Origin: Owenia fusiformis
Lineage: Eukaryota > Annelida > Polychaeta > Sabellida > Oweniidae
Reading direction: 5' to 3'
Assembly: GCA_903813345.2 (NCBI GenBank)
Contig: CAIIXF020000006.1
Coordinates: forward strand, 20,965,936-21,029,935
DNA: 64,000 bases
Shown: one piece after another, positions 45,801 to 55,689 of the stretch
Position numbering within the stretch: position 1 is the stretch's first letter
How the letters are laid out: each line of letters begins with the position of its first letter
Program-made: the position numbers and the translations under genes
The notes under the pieces: model-generated
The model's input: only the letters and a program-made list of their open reading frames with translations
Told to the model about the DNA's origin: nothing
The model's database searches: none

Positions 45801-48212
45801 AGAGTCAAATGATAACAGCATTCCTTCTTCAACCATAGAGATTCATATTCATTCATATTCAGAGATTCATTCAAGTACGTTAGATGGGGGAATGTTATGA
45901 GCCATTAGGTCTACCTGGCCAGATCCAATCCCCTGTAGGCATCTTTGCTCTGAATTCCATCCTTCCATAACGAAACGCTTGTCTCGATTTAAGCTTTCCA
46001 GACATGATAGAGTTAATCATCCCGTTTCTTCCCTCTCGTCGGCATCCGTAATCTCGCTCGTCTGTACACCGACCATACATTTCTTCCAGATTAAAACATA
46101 GGGGAGGAAACCCATTAAACATTACAAAAAACAAATAAACAGGAACAATTGGAACAAGGCACCTGCCGTGAACAAAATAGACACAGCCTATAATGTTAAG
46201 TAATACACATGAAATTTACCTCTAAGGTCCAGGATTCCATTATACAGAAAATCTTCTCCAAATCTGTCGGCTGTAAGGGTAGGTTTAATTACCAGATTCC
46301 CATTCCTTACGAATGTGTTCTGCTGCTCCGGTGTGTAAACTTGGAACTCCCAATTCTGTTCAAAATACCAGATGACATTTTTTCGATTAAACATGGACAG
46401 GTATGCCAAAATTGACAATAGAAAAGCGTGGCATTGACATGACAAAATATCACCAGCCAGAGACATATATGTCTCTGCACCAGCTTATAGGTTGTTGCAA
46501 ATGGTTAGAATGTTAAAAGGCCACTTCATTTTTGTCGCCTTCGTAACATTTCAAGTCAATGTGACAATGCATTCTTAAGTTACAGTAAAAATGTGAGAAG
46601 TATTTTAAAACAAATAATCTATTTCCATGGCAACATCTATTCAGTACCATGCATAGTAAATGAAACTACCAAAATATGTTAAACATATGTCGTAACATGT
46701 CCATATGTATAGAAATTAAAAATTTCAACACTTTTGAACACTACTTTTTAGATTATTGAATGCTTACCAAAAAAAGTCCACTTATTTGTTACCACATATA
46801 AGCAGAAATGTGTTGGAATTCATAACTTGTTCATATACGTTCACAGTAAAATTTGAAATATAGTAGGGTCACGGTGGTAGTAAATTAGAGAACGTGCATA
46901 AGTGGCAAAATCACGGGGTAAATGACAGATATGAGGAAAATACAGGGCTTTCGTGTTTTTTTTTACCACGCTGTACATTAATGATATATGAGTAGCCTGC
47001 ATAATTATTTTGGTAAATTTTACTTTTTCGCAACTGAGAGTGGATGCATGATATACAAATCATAACCAGAACATCTAGACCACTCACCTCACCACCACTG
47101 GCGGTGACCTCATATAGTCCCATTTATTAGTTGTATCATATACAAATCATAACCAGAACATCTAGACCACTCACCTCACCACCACTGGCGGTGACCTCAT
47201 AGTCCCATTTATTAGTTGTATCATATACAAATCATAACCAGAACATCTAGACCACTCACCCCACCACCACTGGCGGTGACCTCATAGTCCCATTTATTAG
47301 TTGTATCATATACAAATCATAACCAGAACATCTAGACCACTCACCCCACCACCACTGGCGGTGACCTCATAGTCCCATTTATTAGTTGTATCATATACAA
47401 ATCATAACCAGAACATGTAGACCACTCACCCCACCACCACTGGCGGTGACCTCATAGTCCCATTTATTAGTTGTATCAAGCGTGTCAAAATTATCCTCAA
47501 AAACGAGATTCCATTCCGACCCACCCCCTCCTGGAGCAGTCCACGATTGATCAGTTAGATGCTGGCCGACTCCATTGATAACAACATAGATCCAGTAGTT
47601 TACCACATCGCCGGCGTTCACTATGATGTTCCTGTTTTCATGTACCCAAGCGTTATCTATAGTATCAAATATATTCTAGGATATAATTAAACTCAACTAG
47701 AGTTATACACCTGTACACTTGCTTGAAGACAAAGGAGATGGCAAGATGTCAAAACCGTCTACTTAAAGCTAAGTTCACACCAACGGCTCTCTGATGGCGC
47801 TTTAAAGCGCCGTGCAAAGCCGCTTTAAAGCGCAATTGAAGCGCCGATGGTGTGAACTTAGCTTTAAATATGTGGTGATTATTTCATCGTAATTGTCATT
47901 TGAAACACACTAGTGCCACCTGTTGTTCTGAAGACATATAAATGGAAAGTTAGTATCAAAATTATTATAATATCTTAGTCTATATTTTCCAGTATCCGTT
48001 CAATTGATATGTAGGTGAGTGTATAGGCTACGTAACTAGATTTTCAATATTTTAGAAAGACTAACTATTTCAAAGAAGTTTTTACAGTTTCCAAAGAACG
48101 GTCCCCAAACCTGTTTTCTCGTTGATGTCATAATTGTGTTCCCCTCCGTCTGTACCTACCAATGGTCGATTAATGCTGTAGTGAACAGCAGCTAAAGTGG
48201 CACCCGGGTAGT
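42871..48212 (-). CDS. Beta-1,3-glucan-binding protein / GH16 endo-beta-1,3-glucanase, nine exons
   Basis: Exons read from the reverse strand: 48212-48111, 47656-47430, 46355-46220, 46082-45915, 45628-45551, 45176-45074, 44918-44847, 43505-43379 and 43080-42871. All phases match, giving about 407 aa. A first exon with the signal peptide should lie further upstream and was not found. Exons 1-2 form an N-terminal CBM39-like glucan-binding domain (PGATLAAVHYSINRPLVG; V-N-A-G-D-V-V-N-Y-W). The GH16 domain then begins WNLVFEDNFDTLD and continues NWEFQVYTPEQQNTFVRNGN. It has MYGRCTDERDYGCRREGRNG, WPRSGEIDVCES with both catalytic glutamates of E-x-D-x-x-E, GATLHWGP, YLILNVAVGGTNGYFPD, and the terminal VDYVRVWQRN. 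Insect GNBPs often lose the glutamates; here they are kept, so hydrolysis is plausible. It is probably secreted and used in digestion or antifungal/bacterial recognition. Confidence 0.92.
43600..44838 (+). mobile_element. LINE 3' fragment in GH16 intron, split by a MITE
   Basis: The plus strand reads MSKISDRIEYVYPFLNN at 43648 and NKLRTYKEF, then after one in-frame TGA (43813-43815) continues LAEFRSGTLKLAIETGRFNN. The zinc-cluster tail C-L-L-C-D ... E-K-H-F-L-L-D-C follows, with a stop at 44122-44124. The 3' UTR is interrupted by the CACTG-family MITE (44167-44702). It resumes with AAGTGTCTCACAAGCCGGCA and ends in a TAAACT-type tail at about 44838. The end coincides with that of the LINE at 13.2 kb, so the 3' terminus is well defined. 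It sits antisense in the intron between GH16 exons 44918-44847 and 43505-43379, and its tail comes within about 10 bases of the donor. Confidence 0.85.
44167..44702. mobile_element. Full-length CACTG-family palindromic MITE, ATTTA duplication
   Basis: CACTGCTACCCACCTAGTTA at 44167 is mirrored by the right end finishing GGTGGGTAGCAGTG at 44702. ATTTA flanks both sides (44162-44166 and 44703-44707). The arms are nearly complete inverted copies of about 240 bp, including ATGGCTGAACTACTTCCGGG, TTATAAGTCACG, GGCTCAAAGTTATGG and GCGAGGGACTAAATA words. The centre is a small symmetrical loop near 44425-44445. This copy defines the structure of the family; the 21729 and 22521 copies are its deleted or rearranged relatives. 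Confidence 0.9.
46858..46973. mobile_element. Half copy of the CAGGGTGGT mariner-type MITE
   Basis: ATAGTAGGGTCACGGTGGTAG ... GACAGATATGAGGAAAATAC ... TTTTTACCACGCTGTA corresponds to the right arm of the 6077 and 34910 elements. The left arm is missing. It lies in the GH16 intron between exons 47656-47430 and 46355-46220. Confidence 0.6.
47046..47478 (-). repeat. Five-copy 85-bp tandem repeat of an exon end plus splice donor
   Basis: The phrase TACAAATCATAACCAGAACA starts at 47054, 47141, 47226, 47311 and 47396: five units with a period of 85 bp (87 in the leftmost, which has an extra AT). On the reverse strand each unit contains the last 45-48 coding bases of GH16 exon 2 (DTTNKWDYEVTASGGG) followed by the donor and about 40 bases of intron. 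The rightmost unit is the true exon end. Its donor is GGG|GTGAGT at 47430/47429, in the phase needed by exon 3. Three units have GGG|GTGAGT; the two most distal have GAG|GTGAGT. Because 85 is not a multiple of three, using a distal donor with the array retained would shift the frame. Confidence 0.92.
47763..47867. mobile_element. 105-bp TTAA-flanked hairpin element, copy 1
   Basis: The sequence begins TTAAAGCTAAGTTCACACC and ends with its inverse GGTGTGAACTTAGCTTTAA. The centre is built from GGCGCTTTAAAGCGCC-type words, so nearly the whole element folds on itself. TTAA lies at each edge as target or terminus. It sits in the GH16 intron between exons 1 and 2 of the model. Confidence 0.88.
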
Positions 48213-48236
48213 CTAAAGAAAATAGAGAACGATACT

Positions 48237-48350
48237 ACAGCTACGTTCACACCAACAGCGTTTTGATGGCGCTTTAATGCGGCGTGCGAAGCGGCTTTGT
48301 ACGTCGTTTTAAAGCGCCATCAAAGCGCCATTGGTGTGAACGTAGCTTTA
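48237..48350. mobile_element. Hairpin element, copy 2
   Basis: The same family as 47763: AGCTACGTTCACACCAACAG at the left and GGTGTGAACGTAGCTTTA at the right, with GATGGCGCTTTAATGCGGCG and its mirror in between. It lies 25 bases upstream of the first recognised GH16 exon. Confidence 0.85.
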
Positions 48351-48391
48351 CCGAACAAAAGTCGTACACCGGCGCTCATATAGCGATATGA

Positions 48392-48503
48392 TTAAAGCTA
48401 AGTCCACACCAATGGCGCTTTGATGGCGCTTTAATGCGGCGTGCAAAGCCGCTTTGTACGCCGCTTTAAAGCGCCATCAAAGCGCCGTTGGTGTGAACTT
48501 AAA
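48392..48503. mobile_element. Hairpin element, copy 3
   Basis: TTAAAGCTAAGTCCACACCA at the left; the right end is trimmed to GGTGTGAACTTAAAG. The interior (GATGGCGCTTTAATGCGGCG ... GCCGCTTTAAAGCGCCATC) is closest to copy 2. TTAA is present at both edges. Confidence 0.85.
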
Positions 48504-49470
48504 GGATTTACTCAATGCACTGTGGATGATTTAATTCAGTCATGCGTTGTTTCCCAACCTTTGCATGAGTGCGGCAGCACTCTGGTCTGGGAGTCGATCT
48601 TTCTTGAACTTATAAAACCTACATTCGTTTTCAAAACGTACGATCTCGTCCTAGAAAATTTCAAAGCGAGGCATGGTCCTGGTGAAATGTTTACAAATCA
48701 TGTTATCAAGCGCTTCACAACTTATACAGAATATCAATATCATGATTTGAAAGGAATAAACACCGTTGAAAGTTGTAACTACGTCGAATAAGTTCGAAAG
48801 ATCGAAAGCAAAATCGAAATACGGCAATTCTGTTCTTGGCGTGTCCATCTTGTTTTAGGTACGTTGTAATTATTGCAAAATGGGATGGCCGCCCGGTATG
48901 ACTGCCCACCCGAAGTGTTGGAGCACCTTTCCGTCATAGCCCGTCCATTAAGTTCGTGAAAAGATATTCCAAATCCCTCCGATCCGTTTTAGCCCATTCG
49001 TCGACACACTTCAAGAAAAACATGTAGTTAGGTGTGACTGGGGGATTGAAGATAAGTTCATAAGTTTATAATTCAAACATGACCGTGCTCTATTCGAATT
49101 TCTCAACCAATCAGAATGCAGCATAGCCAATATAGAACGTTCTCTAATTCTCCATAGATGCACGACCATGCTCTATTCAATCTGCAATTTGCATTGTTTT
49201 GAGTGACGTCACATCTCAGCTGCACATCTGGGGCTCTGTCCGGGGATAGCTGTTCTTCAGAATCTTGACAGCATGCGTATTCTTCCTTCATCACGGGGGA
49301 TAAGCAAAACGAGGGCGAAGCCACGGACTGCGACTCGCGTAATTCAAAACGAGGTTACAACGCATTATAGCTGAACAATGGCGGTAAGTCCAAACTTAAT
49401 TTGGAAGGCATGTTAGGATTTGGGGTAGATTATTGGTTTGGATATTCTACAGAATAGCTAGTATCACTGC
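48504..49470. other. Upstream flank of the GH16 gene, no confirmed exon
   Basis: The promoter and signal-peptide exon of the GH16 gene should lie here or further right on the reverse strand, but I could not identify them. An open plus-strand frame (ending at 48791) has protein-like composition but no recognised homology. At about 49300-49344 lies one arm of a 44-base word whose inverse is at 60611-60653. Confidence 0.35.
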
Positions 49471-49473
49471 GCC

Positions 49474-50137
49474 TTACAACGGTAAAGAAATTCGTATTTA
49501 TAACATACCAATTTGAGATAACCCGATATCAGTCGGAGAAATCTGACGATCTACGAAACTCACTTCAAAAAATCAAATGAGGACTGACGGCGTATTCTAC
49601 TATGTTTGGATCTAAGATTTTCAGTATAGATAAAGTATTTTATGATCTTTCGAATGAGGGAAGTCTCTAGTTCGAAAGACAATCGTATCAACTTGAACAA
49701 AAGTTGAGTTTTGACGAAAAATGTTAACATGCGCAGAAGTCCCATTTTCGTTGTACCATATTGACTGTATTAATCATTTTTTACTATTTGTAGTGACTTT
49801 AAAAGTTAATTTTTAGATTTTGGAAAAAGAGTCAGTTTTTCATTTCTCAAATATTTAAAGGAGGGGGGAAAGTATCAAAACAGATTTTGGATAGTCATAT
49901 GTTGGATTTGGGCTATTTTCTGATTTTACCTCCAAGAAAAGCACTCATAGAGATGATAAAATAATTTCGACTTTGAGATAGTAGAATAGTATATATGAAA
50001 TAGACATCATTTAGTAGAATACGCCGTCAGCCCGTTTTTGATTTTTTGATGTTTCGTAGATCGTCAGATTTCTCTGACTGATATTTGGTTATCTCAAATT
50101 TGTTCGTTTATAAATACGAATTTCTTTACCCTTGTAA
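49474..50137. mobile_element. MITE with 120-bp inverted repeats (GGTAAAGAAATTCG ends)
   Basis: TTACAACGGTAAAGAAATTC at 49474 is mirrored by GAATTTCTTTACCCTTGTAA ending 50137. Similarity continues inward through GAGATAACC, TCTGACGATCTACGAAAC and GACGGCGTATTCTACTA on both sides (about 130 bp per arm). The interior is non-coding. No unambiguous target duplication. Confidence 0.8.
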
Positions 50138-50139
50138 TT

Positions 50140-51385
50140 CTCGTGGGCAAAATTAATTTATAAACGTGATTGATTGGTGATTTTCTCCTGAGCACGCACC
50201 AATCTGATGAACACTTATGATGAAGACATGTAGCGAGCATTACTAGCTCTTGAATGAAATTCCAAGATTCAGATCATCTTTTTGCTATGTTTGCTTAAGC
50301 GTGTATACGTGAGTGACAAGCTGGTTTGAGTCGATCAGGTATGTGTTTTAGATACAGGTATGTGTTTTTTATATCCTGAGCACTGGAGACGGGTTTTCGA
50401 AAAATCTGTCTAATTCACTTGATTATCGTATATTTCTGCTGACGTTTTAACACCACAACACATAGAATTAAGATGCAGAATGATAATAAAACACAAAACG
50501 ACTACTAAATTCCACTTGTTATTTCACAGGAGGTAAAAATGCACACTGTCTAGATTTTTTGTTAGGGTTGCCAGACATCGGATTGGCCGCCATAATAGAG
50601 CTTTGCGCATGCCATCACATACCGACTGTCTTCCCGGTCTCAAAGTCAAAATAATTTTATTATCTCTATGAGTTCTTTTCCTGGAAGTAATGCATTAGCC
50701 CACCATATGCAACTGTTTAAACCCTCAGAAAATAGCCAAAATCAAACATATGACTGTCCAAAATCTGTTGCAATACCTTCCCTCCTCCTTTCCCTCCATT
50801 TTTCTTGGTATCCTTCTTATATCTGTCAAATACACCAAACAAAAAAAATTGTCTAATTCCAAGGATTTTTGGCTACTATTTAATTTGGCGATTTTCCAAT
50901 TGCAAAAAATTCGCCAAATTAAAGACAAATACTCGTATAGTTGTAGAAAGTTCAGTCAACTTAAATATCCATCTGTTTTAGTGGTTCAATTTTCATATCA
51001 CCTCTATTTATCCCATACTTAGTAGTGAAATAGGTAAAAAACATGCGGGAATATAATCGATACCTGAGGTGAGCGGGTGATATATATACCGCTAAGGTGA
51101 GCGGGAGATATAGATATCATCTGCTCATCAGCAATACCCGGGAATTTCTTTCGGTGCTTTTTTGAATTCCCGGGATATACTTTGGCTCTATTTAATAAAT
51201 ATTAATTTCATACACTGTAACATGTTAAAAGCTTGTTGAGGACTTTAAATTGAGATAAAATATTCATGTTTTGATTGTAATTATCGTTTGTAATTATTAC
51301 ATTAGGGTTCCCTAACATTCAATGAATATTTAATTCTCAAAATCTACTAAGTATCTATAGGATGAATCAGTTATTGAATGCTCGA
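50140..51385. other. AT-rich spacer without recognised gene
   Basis: Open frames on both strands at 50668-51022 overlap one another and look non-conserved. A patch with GGTGAGCGGGTGATATATATAC and a near-copy (51067-51110) is a short local duplication. Nothing else was recognised. Confidence 0.4.
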
Positions 51386-51496
51386 TTTTTGATACAGGGT
51401 ATATCCCTCGGTAAATACAATATATCAACCCTCGGGACCTACGGTCCCTCGGGTAGATATATTGTATTTACCGAGGGATATACCCTGTATCAAAAA
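51386..51496. repeat. Near-perfect 111-bp hairpin
   Basis: TTTTGATACAGGGTATATCC at 51387 and its inverse ending 51495 enclose mirrored ATACAATATATC and CCCTCGGG words around a centre GGGACCTACGGTCCC. Arms are about 50 bp. It may be a tiny foldback element or the centre of a larger decayed palindrome. Confidence 0.8.
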
Positions 51497-51499
51497 CTG

Positions 51500-53060
51500 C
51501 CCATTTAATAACCTCTATGTATTTTACTATGCAAATTAAAAATGTCTAGTAAAAGAAAATGTTATCTGTACAAAACAAGAAAAGATATTTCACTTTTATG
51601 ATTTTATTACATGGATTAGAAGTCACATTTTCAAATAAATTATATTTTCAAAGTTGTATAAAAAAAGTTTCGAAACCATATTTATAGATTTGACCTGCCT
51701 TCTGAATTTTAAATATTTAATTCCACAAATCAAGATTATTTCTACTCGCATCTAGTCTATGAATCATCAAGATCTAGTTTATTGATTTTGTAATTGTATA
51801 CTTTCAGACAAAGGATTACCGCTCATTTCAACTAAAGACAACTGATTAGAAAGAACCTTGGCAAGGAGTGACTAGTGACATAATGTCGGACAAGGAAGTG
51901 GATCCTGAATCAACAATCGTTATTCTGATGAGGCTAACATGGAGAACAATTGAATTTTATAAACTGATTCTGGAGTTAGATAAAAGCTTCAAAGACACTA
52001 AGACGATCAACATATTGAAAAAGGGTCAGAGGAACAAAACCCTAAAAACATTCGATACCCCATATATTTTACGAGGGGTGATAAGTAATCAACATCAACA
52101 CTTTTTACATGGATGTTTTTTATAGACCAAAATTAGATGTATATCAAAATGTAAATCATGTTGATATACAGTATCTTTTTTCTGGGAAGGATGTACAGGT
52201 ACCCTGGACAGACATTTATGTCACATGTTCTGAAGTTTTCTTTAGCCAATTTGGCATATTTCTGTTAGATTTGAACTTTTTGATATGTTTGACATTTTAC
52301 GCTGCCTAGCAACACATAAACAGTAAGTTTTGTCACAGGCTTTTATCGAAAAATCTGTCCGCTGTGACATCCGTCCGTCCGTTGGTCCGTCCGTCAACAT
52401 TGGCCGCACAAATTAAAACTGCTATTCGGAATGAGTCATATCCACATTCATTATATATGCATTTCCATTATGCCTATTTGACCTATCATCGCCATTTCCC
52501 AAATTCACCTGGTTTCCGAGAAATTGCTGATTTTGACGTCAAAAAGTCAAGTTTTCTGTAAATACTAGACACCTTTTTGAAGTAGAACTTTCAAATAGCT
52601 CATAGTAGTTACTGTATATGCAACTTATGTCCTCTGAAGATTTCAAAGCTCTTGGAATTACAGTTTTTGGTGTTTACTCTATAAAATTTGACAAAAAGTA
52701 GGACTTCATTTTCAGGAAACTTCCTCATGTATAAAGTCAATGGCAGGTTTTGTGATTGACAAGTTTCTCAAAGTTTGCCTTATACTTGATCATTTCTTGC
52801 AATGAATTACATAATTACTAGATTTAAGCATTCCCTACATATTGCTCAATATATGTCAGCATCAAATTTTTACAGTTTTTGAAATATTTGACATCAAAAA
52901 AGTAAAAATAAGTTATTTTTCAACTTGCTTCAATTTGACCAAATTTTTTTGGAAAATCATCTACGAGTTGGCAGGAGTTCAAATCTGACATTAGTTTTAG
53001 GATTTGGCCTTCAGTGACCTTTGAAAGGTCAAAAAGTTGATTTTTCAAATTGATTTTTGG
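51500..53060. other. Spacer with dispersed-repeat text; one possible exon
   Basis: 51545-51695 is an inverted relative of 31330-31520. After a plausible acceptor (ACTTTCAG near 51809) an open frame from ATG 51883 reads MSDKEVDPESTIVILMRLTW and continues to about 52060. It then runs into TACGAGGGGTGATAAGTAAT, which looks like a decayed terminus of the mariner at 53851. I cannot name the protein. From 52365 GTCC-rich text begins another dispersed repeat. Confidence 0.35.
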
Positions 53061-53066
53061 ATGTAA

Positions 53067-53779
53067 AGGAGCACATAGGTTATCGCAAACAATTTCAAAC
53101 GATTCTAACTTGAATTATGAATATTTTTTGATCATGAACATGGGTGTATCCTTTAGATCCATTCATTATCTTCAAGAAAAGTATATATAATGATAATTTA
53201 GTTAATCAGACCTAAGTGATATTGAAGGGGCAATGGACCAATCAACATACTTTTTCAAAAATGTTGACCTAATTTTCACCAAAAATGCAACCTATTATTA
53301 TATTGTTGAATGCACAATTAGAATGGACTTTGAGACATGTTCGATTTCCTAAAAGGAAAATTTGATTGCTCCAGGGACTTAAAAAATATTCAATTTGGAT
53401 GACCAAAATGAACTGAAACCAATGGATAGCATGAGATTTTTCATGGGGAACACTTATCTTAATGCAATTAAGTTTTTCTTTCAAGAACTATTTGATACAT
53501 CAAAATAAAGAATAGTAATGCATTAAACATTGTAAAAAATGATTGCATTTTTGGTGAAAATGGGGTCAACATCTTCAAAATGGGGTCAAAAGGTATGTTG
53601 ATGGATTAATTCCTAGTTAAATATCTCCGAGTTTGTTTGAATTTCTTACTACTGTGCATAATTTTCTTTGAGATAATGAATTGATCTAAAAGATAAACTT
53701 GTCTTCATTGTCAGAAAATAGTCATAATCCAAGATATAACCTTCTGAAATTGTTTGCGATAACCCACGTGCTCCTTTTG
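53067..53779. mobile_element. MITE with GGAGCAC termini and 120-bp or longer arms
   Basis: AAAGGAGCACATAGGTTATC then GCAAACAATTTC at the left is mirrored by GAAATTGTTTGCGATAACCC then ACGTGCTCCTTT at the right. Inner similarity continues around CAACATAC and TTTTGGTGAAAAT words (53240-53285 against 53530-53600). Non-coding. It lies 70 bases from the outer mariner element. Confidence 0.75.
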
Positions 53780-54292
53780 GTCAGTTTAATCACAAAAGAC
53801 CTTACTGAGCTCTGAATAAGTAAAATAAGTGACTTTTCTACTCGCATCTACGAGGGGTGATTCAAAAGTAATGGACAAAATTTTATAGGCATACTAAATT
53901 TTACCCAATCAGTCTAGTTTTTTCACAGTGAATAGATCAATCAATTCTCTACTTTGTGTCGAATTCTCATTTAAATGCATTTGAAATTGTTTCAGCTATG
54001 CGTAACCATGGTAACAAGGGTAAGCATGGGTGGAATTGGTTTTTTAATGATAATTGAATGTTTTTGTCATTTTTGCTTGATTTCGTTTTAATGACTCAAT
54101 TACCACACATGATATGTCTAACAAGCACGGTAATGCAATTGTCAAGCAAGACTCACATGCCCATGTGTTTGCTGTTGAGTTCTAAATTCAGCAACCAATT
54201 GTGCTATGACATCACAATGATATTTCTAAGAATGATGAGTCACAGTGAGTCAGAAAGTAGATCAGACTCTTAGACTCACACACATCCAAGAA

Positions 54293-54525
54293 ATGTCTAC
54301 TTTACAACAAATCAAAATTAAGCAAAGGATTGTTATTGAATATTTGGTAGCTACTGGAGAGACAAGGCAGGCAGTTGTCAAGAAAATAAAAGAGACACAT
54401 GGAGACAAGGCCTTGTCAAGGCAAGCCATTGAGCGATGGTACAAACACTTTAAATTAGTGAAGGGGATACGAGAGTCTTAGATCTAAAGCGATCTGGAAG
54501 GCCCAAGACAATATCAATTTATTTC
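54293..54525 (+). pseudogene. Truncated mariner-type transposase, N-terminal helix-turn-helix
   Basis: About 63 codons in frame from ATG 54293: IEYLVATGETRQAVVKKI, then GDKALSRQAIERWYKHFKL, the paired-like first DNA-binding helix bundle and recognition helix of mariner/Tc1 relatives. A stop at 54478-54480 is followed in another frame by DLKRSGRPKTI, the G-R-P linker motif preceding the DDE domain. Nothing of the DDE catalytic core follows, so the element could only be moved in trans. Confidence 0.75.
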
Positions 54526-54614
54526 GATTATTTTTTGTATAACGCATGGAAAGTAACTTTAAAATTGTGCAATGTCATTAGTGTTGTGATAATAACGTCC
54601 CTTATACCTATTTA

Positions 54615-55689
54615 CAGGGCGTTCATAAAGTTCTTGCAAAAGTTCTCTTAAATTTTTGTATTTCCGCAAATCTGGCTGAAATTTTCACTCAGTATACCTT
54701 CACTATTCATACATTGAGATCAAAAGTTATAATTAATAAGTCCTTGTGGAAAAATAGTTATGGTTGTTATAGTCACATGAGTCAGGGGTAGGCGGAGCAT
54801 GCAAAAAAGAATCTGTTTTGTTTGGATGTTCAAAATGTTTTTACTTGTCCTATTTACTTTAATAACAGTATCTCAAGAGTATAGGTGTTCAAAATAGTGT
54901 CCATCATGGTCTATACATTTCTGCTGTCTTCTTACCATTCCTCAAATATATGGGGGAACCCTTTTGGAAAATCTAATGCGATTGATCTTTGTATGGATGG
55001 CTTTTATCAACGTCATCTGATCCTCACTGGATTTCGTTCTTGGACGGCCTGATCTAGCATTGTCCTTACCATTTGTTCTACCATCAGTATAAATGTCTAA
55101 GTCCATTTTGTAAATGGTTCTTTTGGCCATAGCCTACTTCCAAAACACTGTATGAATATCATCAAGTGTTTGTTTTCTTGAATTTCCCAGTTAAACATAC
55201 ACCCTAATGCTACTGATTATTTGTAATTGCAAAGCATCATCTTTTGATGATTTTGCTGCCATTACCACAAAAATAAAATTGATGCTGCCTTTCACAAAGA
55301 CCGATGTCATCAACCAATATAGGTCACTATGATACCATGAGTGATGTCATGAATCAAAGAAATTTCAACTATGATGTCATCATATGACATCCTATTGTTG
55401 ACATGGCAACATTGGCTAGTTTTGTACTTTAAAAGATACTTAAAAGTATGTTAAAGTTACCTCTAACCCACATTTTTTATCTAAATTTTTCTTTTTTTCA
55501 ATGCTGCTCCGCCTACCCCCGACTTGTGTTACTCTAGCAATCATAACTTTTTTTCTTCAAGGACATATTCATTATTATTCAAGATTCAAATGTATGAATA
55601 GTGTAGGAATACTGAGTGAAAATTTCAGCCAGATTGATTGAGAAACAAAAAAATTAGAGAACTTTTGCAAGAACTTTATGAACGCCCTG
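54615..55689 (-). mobile_element. Nested Tc1/mariner-like element (CAGGGCGTTCATAAAG ends)
   Basis: CAGGGCGTTCATAAAGTTCT at 54615 and its inverse ending CGCCCTG at 55689 lie in a duplicated TA (54613-54614, 55690-55691). The arms are about 180 bp of inverted similarity (GCTGAAATTTTCACTCAGTA, GGCGGAGCA). On the reverse strand the middle encodes a broken transposase: MAAKSSKDDALQLQIISSIR near 55260, then TIYKMDLDIYTDGRTNGK and ARSGRPRTKSSEDQ (55130-54942), fused by internal deletion to the C-terminal D-H-D-G-H-Y-F-E-H-L segment near 54905. The DDE domain is deleted. Confidence 0.87.

Noticed and set aside
47046-47478. CRISPR-like array (five direct repeats)
   Set aside because: The units are contiguous 85-bp copies without variable spacers and contain GH16 exon sequence and a splice donor; the context is an animal gene.
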